A stretch of 64,000 nucleotides of DNA from Acidianus infernus. Lineage in GTDB: Archaea; Thermoproteota; Thermoprotei_A; Sulfolobales; Sulfolobaceae. Position numbers and translations under genes: made by a program. The notes beneath the pieces are model-generated. The model was not told the DNA's origin. It searched no databases and saw nothing but the letters and a program-made list of their open reading frames with translations. The stretch spans positions 1,586,001 through 1,650,000 of the forward strand of contig NZ_WFIY01000004.1 of NCBI RefSeq assembly GCF_009729545.1, read 5' to 3'. Of the stretch, positions 45,786 to 56,611 are shown piece after piece. The number at the start of each line of letters is the position of its first letter. Position 1 is the stretch's first letter.

Positions 45786-45804
45786 CTTTGATTAGTAAGT
45801 ATAG

Positions 45805-48075
45805 GTGATAAAATTGCTATTAGATTCATCAATATTTAGTCGAGCAATTATTACATTTGATATCTCATCATTGAAAAAATTTATGACTACAGATGAAAAA
45901 GAAGTTGTAGTTGGTAATTTGACTTCAATGTCTGGAGAGATTTTGAGCTACCTAAATCCAAAACCAATAAAAGCTGCAACTAAATTACCTGATGGATCTT
46001 ATTATAAGATAATAGGAAAAAAATACGGGATGACTTATGCTGAAGTTCCAGCTGGACTCACCTTTGAAGAATTAATAGAAAGATTGAAGTTAGAAAATTT
46101 ATTTCCAGCTATATTTCCCCTTTATTTGAAAGGGACTATAGGCGGATTTATATCTACTAATGGGTCTGGATTTGGAAGTTATAAATATGGTTTTGTAAAG
46201 TATAAAATTCCAGTTTATGAGCTAAAAGATAAGGATACTGCAGTAGTTGGTTTAGTTAATTATTCTGAGTTAATAGAATTAGATCAAGAAAGTCCTTTTG
46301 CCTGGTCAGCTGTAATTTTTCCAACAGAAAATATTGTCAAATATTACGTTCCATCTTTTTATTCTTCTGTCACGGGAAAAGGTAAAGTAGTATCTTTAGA
46401 AAAGGTAATTAATGATATATATAGCGGTGTTAAATCTATCTTAAAAAGAGACTATATTCCAGTCTGCTTAAGGGCCTCTGAGTATTCTATATTGATCCAA
46501 TCTCCCATTGAAAGCAAGTTAGGGTATATAATTAATTATAATTCTCCTTCAAAATTTTATGTAATATGTGGTAATATAAAGAGAGATAATTTAGATAAAT
46601 TATTTGATTTTTTGAAGAAGAATCCTTCCGTATACCCTTTTCCTTCGTTACAAGAATATAAGGAGATTCATAAGTTTATCTTATCAAAATATAAAAAAGA
46701 GATAAAAGTTCCAAAAAACTTGGAAAAAATCAAGTCGCAATATTTGGATGCCGTACAATGCGTTAATTGCGGGCTATGTCTTGATAAATGCCTAGCATAT
46801 AACACTACTAAAAATATTATTTACTCACCAGTAGGAAAAATAAATAGACTATTAACAGGAGTTACGGATTTTGAATATTGCTTTGGATGTAAGAACGAAG
46901 ATGATTATTGTCCTGTAGGAATTAAGATTTCTGAACTAACTGAGGTTTTACCACAATTAAGCAGGTATAAAGATAAGATTTCTATACCTATAGATAGAGT
47001 ACCGAGTAGATTAAAGGAGTTAGAGGCTCGACTTGATTCCAAATATAAGAGTTATCCAGTATACTTATTGTTTGTAGGCTGTGCAGCAAAATATGATCCT
47101 TTAGGTTTAGAAGGCTTTATGAATTTTCTTTTAGAGAAAGGAGAGGAATTGAAAGATTTCTCTCCTAGAGTAAAGCTTCTTGATAATGAATGCTGCGGTT
47201 TTGACAAATATATAACAGGCGATATAGAAGGAGCTAAGAGTGACGTTTCTAAAATTGTTGACATAAAAAATAAGCTAGGTGCACAAAAGGTGTATTTTCT
47301 TTGCCCGGAAGGTTTGTATGTTTATAATTCTTTATCTGGTGAGAAAGGAATTTTGGCATATGAGGTCATTAAGCCTTACGTTAAAGAGAAAGTGTATCTA
47401 GGTTGTTGGGCAAAGAAATTAGGTTTTGAAGGTGAAGAACATGAATGCGCTGGCTTATTATTTACGTCGTATAAGGGTGCTCAACTACCTTTATTTAAAA
47501 AGAATATAATAACAATTTGTCCATTCTCAACGTGGAAATTTTCTACCCAATCCGTATATTCTCTATTTAAAAAAGGGGAGAATTTAAAGGCGGAGGATAA
47601 AACCATCTTCGAATTTTCCGATCAATTATTTACTGATTATGTAATTTCATCTTTGAAGAATGGCGTTTTAGCGTCTGTTGACGATATCGCTGATAAGACA
47701 ATAAATTGGATTATGGGTGGTAAGAATTACTTTATACTTCTGATAATACCTATAATTAGAAAAAGGTTTTCTTCTCTTTTAGTCTCATCATTATCAGAAA
47801 ATAAGGAACTTGTAAATTCTTTGAAAACTTTATCTGAAAATAAATTACTAATGGAGGATAAAATTAGGAAAGTTGTAGATATAGTTAATTCATATAATTT
47901 TACTGAGCTTGTTAGCGATTTAATAGTAAAGATATCTAATTCTCCTAGACTGGAATACGAAGCTAAGAAAATCATAGAGTCGGAAGATTATAAAAAAGCG
48001 TTAGAAGAAGTGATAAAGAAAGTAATTGTAGATAGAGTACTAGAAGATATTATACAAGAAGTCATCTATAGTTAG
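45805..48075 (+). CDS. Fused FAD-linked oxidase/Fe-S (CCG-domain) protein
   Basis: 756 residues. The N-terminal half has a PCMH-type FAD domain (GKKYGMTYAEVPAGLTFEELIERL, GGFISTNGSGFGSYKYG) like glycolate/lactate oxidases. It is followed near residue 310 by a 4Fe-4S ferredoxin part (CVNCGLCLDKC, then CFGCKNEDDYCPVG). A CCG-type region comes next (LLFVGCAAKYDPLG, DNECCGFDKY). The last 170 residues are a helical extension unique to this protein. It resembles a GlcD-GlcF fusion and may oxidise a 2-hydroxyacid, passing electrons to quinone. The GTG at 45805 or the TTG at 45814, preceded by GGTGAT, is the start. Confidence 0.82.
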   Translation: MIKLLLDSSIFSRAIITFDISSLKKFMTTDEKEVVVGNLTSMSGEILSYLNPKPIKAATKLPDGSYYKIIGKKYGMTYAEVPAGLTFEELIERLKLENLFPAIFPLYLKGTIGGFISTNGSGFGSYKYGFVKYKIPVYELKDKDTAVVGLVNYSELIELDQESPFAWSAVIFPTENIVKYYVPSFYSSVTGKGKVVSLEKVINDIYSGVKSILKRDYIPVCLRASEYSILIQSPIESKLGYIINYNSPSKFYVICGNIKRDNLDKLFDFLKKNPSVYPFPSLQEYKEIHKFILSKYKKEIKVPKNLEKIKSQYLDAVQCVNCGLCLDKCLAYNTTKNIIYSPVGKINRLLTGVTDFEYCFGCKNEDDYCPVGIKISELTEVLPQLSRYKDKISIPIDRVPSRLKELEARLDSKYKSYPVYLLFVGCAAKYDPLGLEGFMNFLLEKGEELKDFSPRVKLLDNECCGFDKYITGDIEGAKSDVSKIVDIKNKLGAQKVYFLCPEGLYVYNSLSGEKGILAYEVIKPYVKEKVYLGCWAKKLGFEGEEHECAGLLFTSYKGAQLPLFKKNIITICPFSTWKFSTQSVYSLFKKGENLKAEDKTIFEFSDQLFTDYVISSLKNGVLASVDDIADKTINWIMGGKNYFILLIIPIIRKRFSSLLVSSLSENKELVNSLKTLSENKLLMEDKIRKVVDIVNSYNFTELVSDLIVKISNSPRLEYEAKKIIESEDYKKALEEVIKKVIVDRVLEDIIQEVIYS

Positions 48076-48544
48076 TTGTCAGCTTATATTTTTTGTCTTT
48101 CCAGTCAAAATATATTAGTCCAGATCTTTTAAGAAGAATAAATAGAGGTACTAATCTTTTAGGAATTTTATCTTCTATATTTTCTTCTTCCTTATATATA
48201 GAAAATAATGATAATAGCAGCTCAATTGTATCCTTAAATGTTACTATAGATCTTTCGTCATCAAAAGGTATCTTTACTAAATTGGGATGTGCATTAATTG
48301 AAATATTTTGATTATTCATTATTACGTATCCTTTATCTAGAATTTCATCAGTTAATGATTTCTTAAATTGTTCCTTTACATTATAAGTTAACGTATGTAA
48401 GTTTTCATTATTGTTATTACGATCCTCATAATACGAATCCCCATTTATTATTTTGAGCATAAAATCCTCAACTTCTTTAATATCATCGTCTGTTATTTCG
48501 AACTTTCCTGGCCATTTATCCTCTTGAAGTTCTCTTGACGACAT
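48062..48544 (-). CDS. Hypothetical protein
   Basis: 160 residues, acidic and Asn-rich near the middle (EDRNNNNENLHT), with a helical C-terminal region (TIELLLSLFSIYKEEENIEDKIPKRLVPLFILLKRSGLIYFDWKDKKYKL) that looks like a small winged-helix or peptide-binding module. No signal peptide. It overlaps the convergent FAD/Fe-S gene by 14 bases and is divergent from the MoaD-MoaE gene with 45 bases between. No function assigned. Confidence 0.62.
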   Translation of the reverse strand: MSSRELQEDKWPGKFEITDDDIKEVEDFMLKIINGDSYYEDRNNNNENLHTLTYNVKEQFKKSLTDEILDKGYVIMNNQNISINAHPNLVKIPFDDERSIVTFKDTIELLLSLFSIYKEEENIEDKIPKRLVPLFILLKRSGLIYFDWKDKKYKLTTNYR

Positions 48545-48589
48545 TTATAATTTTTAAGAGAAATATGAATGTTAGAGAGGTAAATAAAA

Positions 48590-49271
48590 ATGATAAAAAT
48601 AAAGTACTTTGCGTTTATTAAAGATATAACGGGGAAAGATGAGGAAACTCTAGATCTTAATTGTAATACAGTAGATTGCGTCATTAAATTTTTATCTGAG
48701 AAATATGGTAGAAAAATGGAAGAAATACTAAAGAATGGAATAAATGGTGTTAAGGTCACAATTTTGGTTAATGGAAAAATTTCAAATATAATAGCGGATG
48801 GAGACGAAGTAGCAATATTTCCACCACCTGCAGGCGGAGAGTTGGTTAAAAACAAATTTGATCTATTAGAAGAAATTAGGAAGTTTAGGGAAAATGCTCC
48901 TCCTGAAGCGGGTTCGCTAGTAGTATATCTGGGTTTTGTTAAAGGCTTGGTTGATGGCCATAGAGTTTATGAATTAAGATATGAAGCGTATGAAGATTAC
49001 ACAATTAGACGATTAAAGGAAATAGAAGATGAACTTATGAAAAAATATCATGATATAGTAAAAATTAAGATTATTCATGTTATATCAAATATGAAACCTG
49101 GAGACGATGTTTTACTAATTATGTGCATGGGACGTGGTAGAAAAGATACAATAAGGGCGGTAGAAGAAGCAGTAGAACTCGTAAAAAATACTACTGGTAT
49201 CTGGAAATTAGAGATAAGAGATGATGGAGAATTTTGGGTAGTTGCCGGAAATACTAGGGTGAAGAGAATAA

Positions 49272-49279
<8 letters not shown>
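48590..49279 (+). CDS. MoaD-MoaE fusion (molybdopterin synthase)
   Basis: 229 residues. Residues 1-83 form the ubiquitin-like MoaD domain, ending in IFPPPAGG (G82-G83), the motif that in free MoaD is the C-terminal thiocarboxylate carrier. From about residue 88 a MoaE domain follows with GSLVVYLGFVKG, LRYEAYEDY and GIWKLEI (catalytic Lys). Together they make molybdopterin from precursor Z. Because the Gly-Gly is internal, cleavage after G83 would be needed for sulfur loading. Its end overlaps the ThiD-ThiN gene by eight bases. Confidence 0.93.
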
Positions 49280-50615
<1,336 letters not shown>

Positions 50616-50616
50616 C

Positions 50617-51159
50617 ATGGATTTAGAAAGAATGATTGTCGCGTCAAAAAATCTTGTAAGAACTGGATGGATGCAAAAAGGTATTCCTCCAGCTATAGGT
50701 GAAACTGTTGCTGACCATAGTTTTGAGGCAGCAGTAATAGCATATTATTTAGCGAGAAAATTGAATGAAAAAGGTATAAATATAAATCCTGATCATGCAG
50801 CAGTATTGGCTTTATTTCACGACGCTGGAGAGAGTATATTAGGAGATTTGCCTAAATGGACAACTGAAAGAATAAATAAGAAGGATGCAGAAAAGGAAGC
50901 TTTTGATGAATTTGGATTTGGTAAGGAACTATTTGTAGAATTTAAAGAGCAGAAAACAATAGAGTCAAAAATTGCTAAAATTTCCGATAGACTGTCAACT
51001 TACTTACAGAGCGAAAGATATATGAAGCAAGGCTATGAAGTTAAAGAAATAGCGGAAAGCTATCTACCAGAAATAGAGAATATGATTTCTGCCTATCCCA
51101 TCTCGCTAATAAAGGATTTTATAGAGAATGTTATAAGAAGTAAAGCATTTAAAGAATGA
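50617..51159 (+). CDS. HD-domain hydrolase (YfbR/HDDC2-like 5'-nucleotidase)
   Basis: 180 residues. The HD residues are visible in ETVADHSFEAAVIAYYLA and LALFHDAGESILGDLPKW, plus a later Asp (ISDRLSTYL). These are the metal-binding positions of YfbR/HDDC2 phosphohydrolases, which remove the 5'-phosphate from deoxynucleotides. The gene begins one base after the ThiD-ThiN stop and ends 15 bases before the pyrophosphatase. It may clean up nucleoside monophosphates. Confidence 0.9.
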   Translation: MDLERMIVASKNLVRTGWMQKGIPPAIGETVADHSFEAAVIAYYLARKLNEKGININPDHAAVLALFHDAGESILGDLPKWTTERINKKDAEKEAFDEFGFGKELFVEFKEQKTIESKIAKISDRLSTYLQSERYMKQGYEVKEIAESYLPEIENMISAYPISLIKDFIENVIRSKAFKE

Positions 51160-51174
51160 GTATTTAACATACTT

Positions 51175-51690
51175 ATGAAAGTAACTCCAGGTTCTAAAGC
51201 TCCAGAATTAGTAAATGCTTTTATAGAAATACCTATGGGTTCTAATATAAAATATGAGTATGATGAGGAAGAGGAAGTGCTAAAGGTCGATAGAATATTA
51301 TACACTTCAATGTTCTATCCATTTAATTACGGATTTATACCTGGAACAATGAGTGAAGACGGAGACCCACTTGATATATTGGTTATAAGTAATTATCCAT
51401 TCAACCCAGGGACAGTAGTGGAAGCTAGGCCAGTTGGTTTAATTTATATGACTGATGAAGAAGGTGTTGATAAAAAGATAATCGCCGTTCCAAAGGACAA
51501 AGTAGATCCTACTTTTTCTAACATAAAAGATGTTACAGATATTCCGGATGCAATAAAAAATAAACTAGTCCACTTCTTTGAGCATTATAAAGAGTTAGAA
51601 CCAGGTAAATGGGTTAAGATTTCGGGTTGGGGTACTGCACAAGAAGCTAAGGAGGAAATTAAGAAGGCAATAGAGAGGAATCATAAATAA
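51175..51690 (+). CDS. ppa: Inorganic pyrophosphatase (family I)
   Basis: 171 residues. IEIPMGSNIKYEYDEE, YPFNYGFIPGT and the metal-binding signature DGDPLDILV are all intact, as are the later Asp/Lys residues in the VDKKIIAVP segment. It hydrolyses pyrophosphate from biosynthesis in the cytoplasm. Typical archaeal length. The stop codon overlaps the start of the glycosyltransferase gene by one base (TAATG). The neighbours, which produce pyrophosphate in thiamine synthesis, fit co-expression. Confidence 0.97.
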   Translation: MKVTPGSKAPELVNAFIEIPMGSNIKYEYDEEEEVLKVDRILYTSMFYPFNYGFIPGTMSEDGDPLDILVISNYPFNPGTVVEARPVGLIYMTDEEGVDKKIIAVPKDKVDPTFSNIKDVTDIPDAIKNKLVHFFEHYKELEPGKWVKISGWGTAQEAKEEIKKAIERNHK

Positions 51691-52988
51691 TGCAAGTATC
51701 GATTTTTTTAGGGTTTCTTCTTGTTTTTTCGAGCTTACTCTCGTCGTCGTGGTTATTTCTACAAGTGTATTATATTAAATCCATTAAGGGAGAAGGAATA
51801 GAAAATAGAATTGATCTTCAATCTCAAAATAAACATAAAATCTCAATTATTATAGCAATAAGGAATGAAGAAGCTGATACAATTAACGAATTAATACAAA
51901 ATTTGCGAAATATAGATTATGATAACTATGAAGTTATAATAATATCGGACGATCCACCAGAGAAGTTTAGAGAAATATTATCTAATATAAGCAAAATACC
52001 AGAAAATGTAAAAATTATTAGAAGAAGTGAGAATAAAGGAAGAAAAGCCGGTGCATTGAATTACGGAGTAAATATAAGTTCCGGAGAATATTTAGTATTT
52101 TTAGACGTTGAAGCAAGAGTCGAAAATGACTTTCTTATTAGGATTTCAAAATATTTAACTCAATTTGATGCAATAGCAATGAGATTAAGAGTAAGGAATA
52201 AGGGAAATTGCGTAGAAAACGCTTATTATCAAATGACAGAGCATTCCATGAATGCACTATTTCTTGCACGGGATAGAAAGAACTTTATAATATTTCCTAA
52301 TGGTTCAGCCTTTGCTATAAAAAGACGAATATTTGAAAGAATAGGAGGGTGGAAAGATGGAGCTATCACTGAAGACTTAGAAATGGGGATTAGACTTGCA
52401 CTATCTAATGTAAAAGTGAAATTTATAAACAATATAGTGGTATATACTCTTTCTCCATTTACTTTATCTGATCTTTATTTTCAAATAAAGAGGTGGGCCT
52501 ATGGCTCTGGAGAATTATTTTTTGAAGGTTTATTACTATTGAGAAAAGGGTTAAGAGGATTAGAGGGATTTTTATATGTTATTCAGTGGGGAATTTATTC
52601 TGTATTCATATTTTTCCTAATGTTGATCTCAGCCTTGGGATTTATAGTTAGTATTTCACCTTACTTTTATTTCATTTCTATACTAATTTATTTCATTTCT
52701 ATACTAGTCTATTCAATAAATTTTAAGGTAAATTCTTACAATCTGCATAAGATCTCTTCAGTAGTTTTATGGTCTTCACTACTCGGATTTATACAAGGTT
52801 TTTTGCATATAGGAACTAAATGGAGAGTTACTCCAAAAACGAATAAAAGCAAAGACGAATTACCTATATGCATTAGAATCTTCGGAATTCTGTTATTTAT
52901 CATATCATTCTTAGAGTTATCAAAAGGATTAATATTTGAGTCTCTAATTCTATTTTCTCTATTCTTAAGTATAGCTATTGTACAGTAG
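51690..52988 (+). CDS. Membrane glycosyltransferase, family GT2
   Basis: 432 residues. An N-terminal membrane helix (residues 5-27) precedes a GT-A domain with SIIIAIRNEEADTINELIQNL, YEVIIISDD, DVEAR for the metal site, GAITEDLEMGIRLAL and the QIKRWAYGSGE motif (Q-x2-R-W), all typical of processive polysaccharide synthases. Four hydrophobic segments follow (about 290-345 and 375-430). It would build or transfer sugars at the cytoplasmic membrane, for instance exopolysaccharide or glycan lipid. Sugar specificity unknown. The last 14 bases overlap the convergent secretion ATPase gene. Confidence 0.87.
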   Translation: MQVSIFLGFLLVFSSLLSSSWLFLQVYYIKSIKGEGIENRIDLQSQNKHKISIIIAIRNEEADTINELIQNLRNIDYDNYEVIIISDDPPEKFREILSNISKIPENVKIIRRSENKGRKAGALNYGVNISSGEYLVFLDVEARVENDFLIRISKYLTQFDAIAMRLRVRNKGNCVENAYYQMTEHSMNALFLARDRKNFIIFPNGSAFAIKRRIFERIGGWKDGAITEDLEMGIRLALSNVKVKFINNIVVYTLSPFTLSDLYFQIKRWAYGSGELFFEGLLLLRKGLRGLEGFLYVIQWGIYSVFIFFLMLISALGFIVSISPYFYFISILIYFISILVYSINFKVNSYNLHKISSVVLWSSLLGFIQGFLHIGTKWRVTPKTNKSKDELPICIRIFGILLFIISFLELSKGLIFESLILFSLFLSIAIVQ

Positions 52989-54696
52989 GCTTAACAGACG
53001 CAATTCTACTAACTTCTGCTAATGCCTCTTCTGGCCTTATGCTATATTTAATTATATATTTCTTTACTAATTTATAACTCTCTGGATCTTGAACTATATC
53101 CCTAGCAGAAGCTAGCATTTTCAAGTAGAGAGCTCTTCTCTCTAATTCTTCTTTTAATTCTTGTAGTGTTCTTCCGGACTCCTCTAATCTACTCCTCATA
53201 ACCTTTGCATTTTCTATATCTAAAATATGAGTATCTGATTTAGCATCCCAGTTTACTACTCTCCTAAAGTCGTTCCAGTTTACTATTTCGTCAACTCCAA
53301 CAACTCTTCTCTTAAGTAAAATTTTATCTCCTACATAAACAGGTAATCTCCTAACGTTAATAACTATATTCATCATTGGTATCCATTCTTGTGGAATATT
53401 TAATGGAGCATTCATTAACCTCTTTATTGCTGAATCTGTGTCATATGCGTGAAATGTTGTTGCACCTCCATGTCCGGTGGATAAAGCTTGAAATAACACG
53501 TAAGCTTCTGCTCCTCTGATTTCTCCTACAACTATAATATCCGGCCTATACCTTAAAGAAAGTTTTAACAAGTCCATTAATGAGATTTCTTTTCCGCTTC
53601 CTCCGTATGCTGCTCTTGCATATAATTGTACCCAGTTATCTTGAGCTAGCCTGATTTCTGGTATATCTTCTATTGATACAATTTTCATCGAGTCTTTAGC
53701 TAGATTTAATATAGAAGACATTACTGTAGTTTTTCCTGCACCGGTAACTCCTATTACCATGAATGACATTCTCATGTCTATTGCATACCATAAATATGCT
53801 GCTACATCTGGTGAAATAACTCCAGAATTTATTAAATCAAGAATTGTAATAGGTCTCTCGCTAAATCTTCTTATTACGAATGAGGAACCTCTAGCACTAA
53901 CTTCTGATCTAAAAGTTGCGGCAATTCTGTCTCCTTTAGGTAAAATGCCGTCTGAAATTGGATCGGCAATCGAAATGGTTTTCCCTGATATAGAAACTAG
54001 TCTTAATACCATTTCGTCTAATAATTCTTTTCCATCAACTTCCATATCCAGAACTTTCATTTTTTCCTGGAAAGTTATGTTAGTTGGAATATATTCAAAT
54101 TCTCTATGATAAACGAAAACAGGTAAATCTAATCCACTACAAGATATGTCTTCTATTCTAAAATCTCCAAGGAGCGGAGTTAAAACATTATAACCGAACA
54201 TATTTCTAAGCAAGTAATATAATGCAACCTTAGCTCTAGTACTAAGTAATTTTAAACCCGCTCTCTCACCTTGAATTATTTTTAGATCCGGTCTTTTTGC
54301 TGCAGAAGCTAATAATATTCCTCCTAAATCGATAGTAGAAGATTCTTCTACTAATCTTCTTTCTATTTCTGAAATTAAAAATGTATAAATATCAAATGCA
54401 GGGTAATCCATCGGAGGCTCTAAAAGCACATACTTGTATATTCCTTTTTCTTGGTCATATGTTATAAAAACGTGTGGATTAGCAATACTAAGTTCAATAT
54501 TTGCATCATTTATTGTCTTTTTTATGTCATTAGGAATAATATTAAGTAGATTAATTTCATAATCTGATATAATTTCCGTTAACTCCTCTGGTTGAGCAGA
54601 AATAGGCATCAAAGGAGCAGGTAAGTCAATTTTCTTTATAACCGTAATTTTATTCTGATTATTCTTAAAAGATAGTTTGGGAAAACTAAACTTCAT
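52975..54696 (-). CDS. Type IV pilus/type II secretion ATPase (TadA/GspE-like)
   Basis: 573 residues. N-terminal 250 residues precede the motor. Walker A is GVTGAGKTT (about 316-324), followed by the Asp box (SIEDIPEIRLAQ), Walker B (DIIVVGEIRGAEAY) and His box (STGHGGATTFHAYDT). It is a hexameric ATPase that drives assembly of archaeal pili or archaella with an FlaJ/TadC-type platform. That partner is encoded directly upstream (35-base gap). No prepilin, PibD or other pilus gene is near. It is not readily assigned to the archaellum, Ups, Aap or bindosome systems from sequence alone. Confidence 0.93.
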   Translation of the reverse strand: MKFSFPKLSFKNNQNKITVIKKIDLPAPLMPISAQPEELTEIISDYEINLLNIIPNDIKKTINDANIELSIANPHVFITYDQEKGIYKYVLLEPPMDYPAFDIYTFLISEIERRLVEESSTIDLGGILLASAAKRPDLKIIQGERAGLKLLSTRAKVALYYLLRNMFGYNVLTPLLGDFRIEDISCSGLDLPVFVYHREFEYIPTNITFQEKMKVLDMEVDGKELLDEMVLRLVSISGKTISIADPISDGILPKGDRIAATFRSEVSARGSSFVIRRFSERPITILDLINSGVISPDVAAYLWYAIDMRMSFMVIGVTGAGKTTVMSSILNLAKDSMKIVSIEDIPEIRLAQDNWVQLYARAAYGGSGKEISLMDLLKLSLRYRPDIIVVGEIRGAEAYVLFQALSTGHGGATTFHAYDTDSAIKRLMNAPLNIPQEWIPMMNIVINVRRLPVYVGDKILLKRRVVGVDEIVNWNDFRRVVNWDAKSDTHILDIENAKVMRSRLEESGRTLQELKEELERRALYLKMLASARDIVQDPESYKLVKKYIIKYSIRPEEALAEVSRIASVKPTVQ

Positions 54697-54731
54697 TAAA
54701 AAAACATATTGTATTTTCCATATTTAAATTT

Positions 54732-56570
54732 TTATATAGTAGGGGTTGAAGGTTTATAGAAGGCAAAGTGCACATGTAATAAAACTAACAGCATTACTGC
54801 AGTAATAATAACTAGTATTGCAGAATGAATTAAACCAGTGGCTATTTTTCCAGATCCAAGTTTTCCTACCAATAAGCCCGCCATAAAAGAATTAAATATG
54901 CTAGAAATTGCTGTTATGTATATTGCTCTTGGTAGTAAGACTGACGCTTCAATAAGAGGCCCTACTGCATAACTGATTTTTTGTCCTAATAAGAGACTAA
55001 GAATTGCTGATCCTAAAAGTACTGAAGCTATAAGAGAAAGTATAACCCCCATATATGGAGTTACTAGTAAAATTTTCACTTTGCTTTCGTAATCTCTTTT
55101 AATTTTTATTTGCGACTCTATTTGTCTTGCTATACTTTCTATAGTTTCTGGAGTCATGCTACCAATTTCCATCATATCTGCCAGCGAAACTAAAGATATC
55201 TTAGAAGTGAAATCCATTATTCTTTCTGCTCCTTTTCTAAATGCATCTTTTAATGGATAACCTAAAGTAATATAAGCATAAATTTCATTCAAGACTTTCC
55301 CAAATTTTCCCATTTCTTTCGAATCCTTGATATTTTTGATAATTGTCTCTGGAGGTAAACCTGCTCTCAATCCTTCAGCTATGGCTCTCATAAAACCTAC
55401 AACGTAAGGATCATAGCCAGTACCCTCTTTTAGTTCCTTAGTTAGAATTATTGCAGGAGGAACGGAGGCTATTAATAAACCTATGGTCATTGCGATTACT
55501 GTTGGAGTAATATTATCTGTTCCGCCAGATAGTGTAAGGAAGTAAAATATTTGTTTTTCTAAAACTAATAATACAAACATTACTATCATTCCTATTGTTA
55601 GAAATATAACGAATAGATTATAATTCAGCTTCTTTTCTGGAAATCTTAACTGAGTTTGTTCTACACCGTAGATAAATATAATATTAACTAAAGGTATTAC
55701 AGTAACAGCTATTGCACCTAGTATTGGTATTATCGAAGTTCCTCCTACTGGAAAAATAGCTTCTAGAACCATCATTAGGAAGAACATTATATATCCTGAA
55801 GATAACCAAATTACATATGATTCCGCAATACCAGATAATCTATCCGCTGCTATTGATGCTCTTAATTGCAGTTGATCTAAGATGTCTTTTGCTTTTGCCT
55901 CAATTGTATTAATAACTGGAGCTCCAGTTCTTACAGCAGTTACGTATGCCAAGAAGAAATCCTTTAAAAGCTTAGAAGGAGAGATTTGTGACGCGTGTAA
56001 CATTGCGTCTTCTACGCTTTCTCCTAAATATCTAATTCTTTTGCTTACATATAGAGTTATGCTATTTATATAATGAAACGCTGATGAAGAAGAAAGCTTA
56101 TCAAACATTAGCCTAGGAGTTAAACCAGATCTTAAAAATATTGTGAAAACGGATGTAAAAGCAGAAAGCTCTGCATCAACCCCTATTCTTCTTGATTCTA
56201 TCTTTTGAGATAATGTTGCTATATTAGCCAGATAAGTAACTGGAGGGATTATAAGACCAAAAATTATCATCATAAAAGATAATGCTAAGTATTTAGCTAA
56301 TCTAAACACTAAATAAAATTTTATGATGATGAATAATCCAAATCCTATTAAAACTACAGAAAGCACTGAAGATAAGAGTAAATAAAAGAAAATTTTTGCT
56401 GCAAATAGTTGCGGATCTTCACTACTTCCAGACATTAGTAATTTTTGTTCATAAGATTTTGCCATAGATTTTACTATCCCTAGCTTTACTAATGATGCAT
56501 AAATAGGTAGTTGATATTGTTTGGGCAATGTAATTGCGTCATTATTCTTCTTTTTAAGCCCAACTGCCAT
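54732..56570 (-). CDS. TadC/ArlJ-like membrane platform protein
   Basis: 612 residues with about nine membrane segments and two T2SF-type cytoplasmic helical domains, one near residues 125-240 (GVDAELSAFTSVFTIFLRSG, PSKLLKDFFLAYVTAVRTGAPV) and one near residues 385-500 (FMRAIAEGLRAGLPPETI, ISLVSLADMMEIGSM). This is the duplicated layout of archaeal FlaJ/UpsF-type platforms. It precedes the secretion ATPase on the same strand. It follows the TGS gene by 41 bases, so it may belong to the long translation-related operon. The substrate filament is unknown. Confidence 0.9.
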   Translation of the reverse strand: MAVGLKKKNNDAITLPKQYQLPIYASLVKLGIVKSMAKSYEQKLLMSGSSEDPQLFAAKIFFYLLLSSVLSVVLIGFGLFIIIKFYLVFRLAKYLALSFMMIIFGLIIPPVTYLANIATLSQKIESRRIGVDAELSAFTSVFTIFLRSGLTPRLMFDKLSSSSAFHYINSITLYVSKRIRYLGESVEDAMLHASQISPSKLLKDFFLAYVTAVRTGAPVINTIEAKAKDILDQLQLRASIAADRLSGIAESYVIWLSSGYIMFFLMMVLEAIFPVGGTSIIPILGAIAVTVIPLVNIIFIYGVEQTQLRFPEKKLNYNLFVIFLTIGMIVMFVLLVLEKQIFYFLTLSGGTDNITPTVIAMTIGLLIASVPPAIILTKELKEGTGYDPYVVGFMRAIAEGLRAGLPPETIIKNIKDSKEMGKFGKVLNEIYAYITLGYPLKDAFRKGAERIMDFTSKISLVSLADMMEIGSMTPETIESIARQIESQIKIKRDYESKVKILLVTPYMGVILSLIASVLLGSAILSLLLGQKISYAVGPLIEASVLLPRAIYITAISSIFNSFMAGLLVGKLGSGKIATGLIHSAILVIITAVMLLVLLHVHFAFYKPSTPTI

Positions 56571-56611
56571 ATTAATAAATTGAAATGTCAGAATTTAAAT
56601 CTTTACATTTC

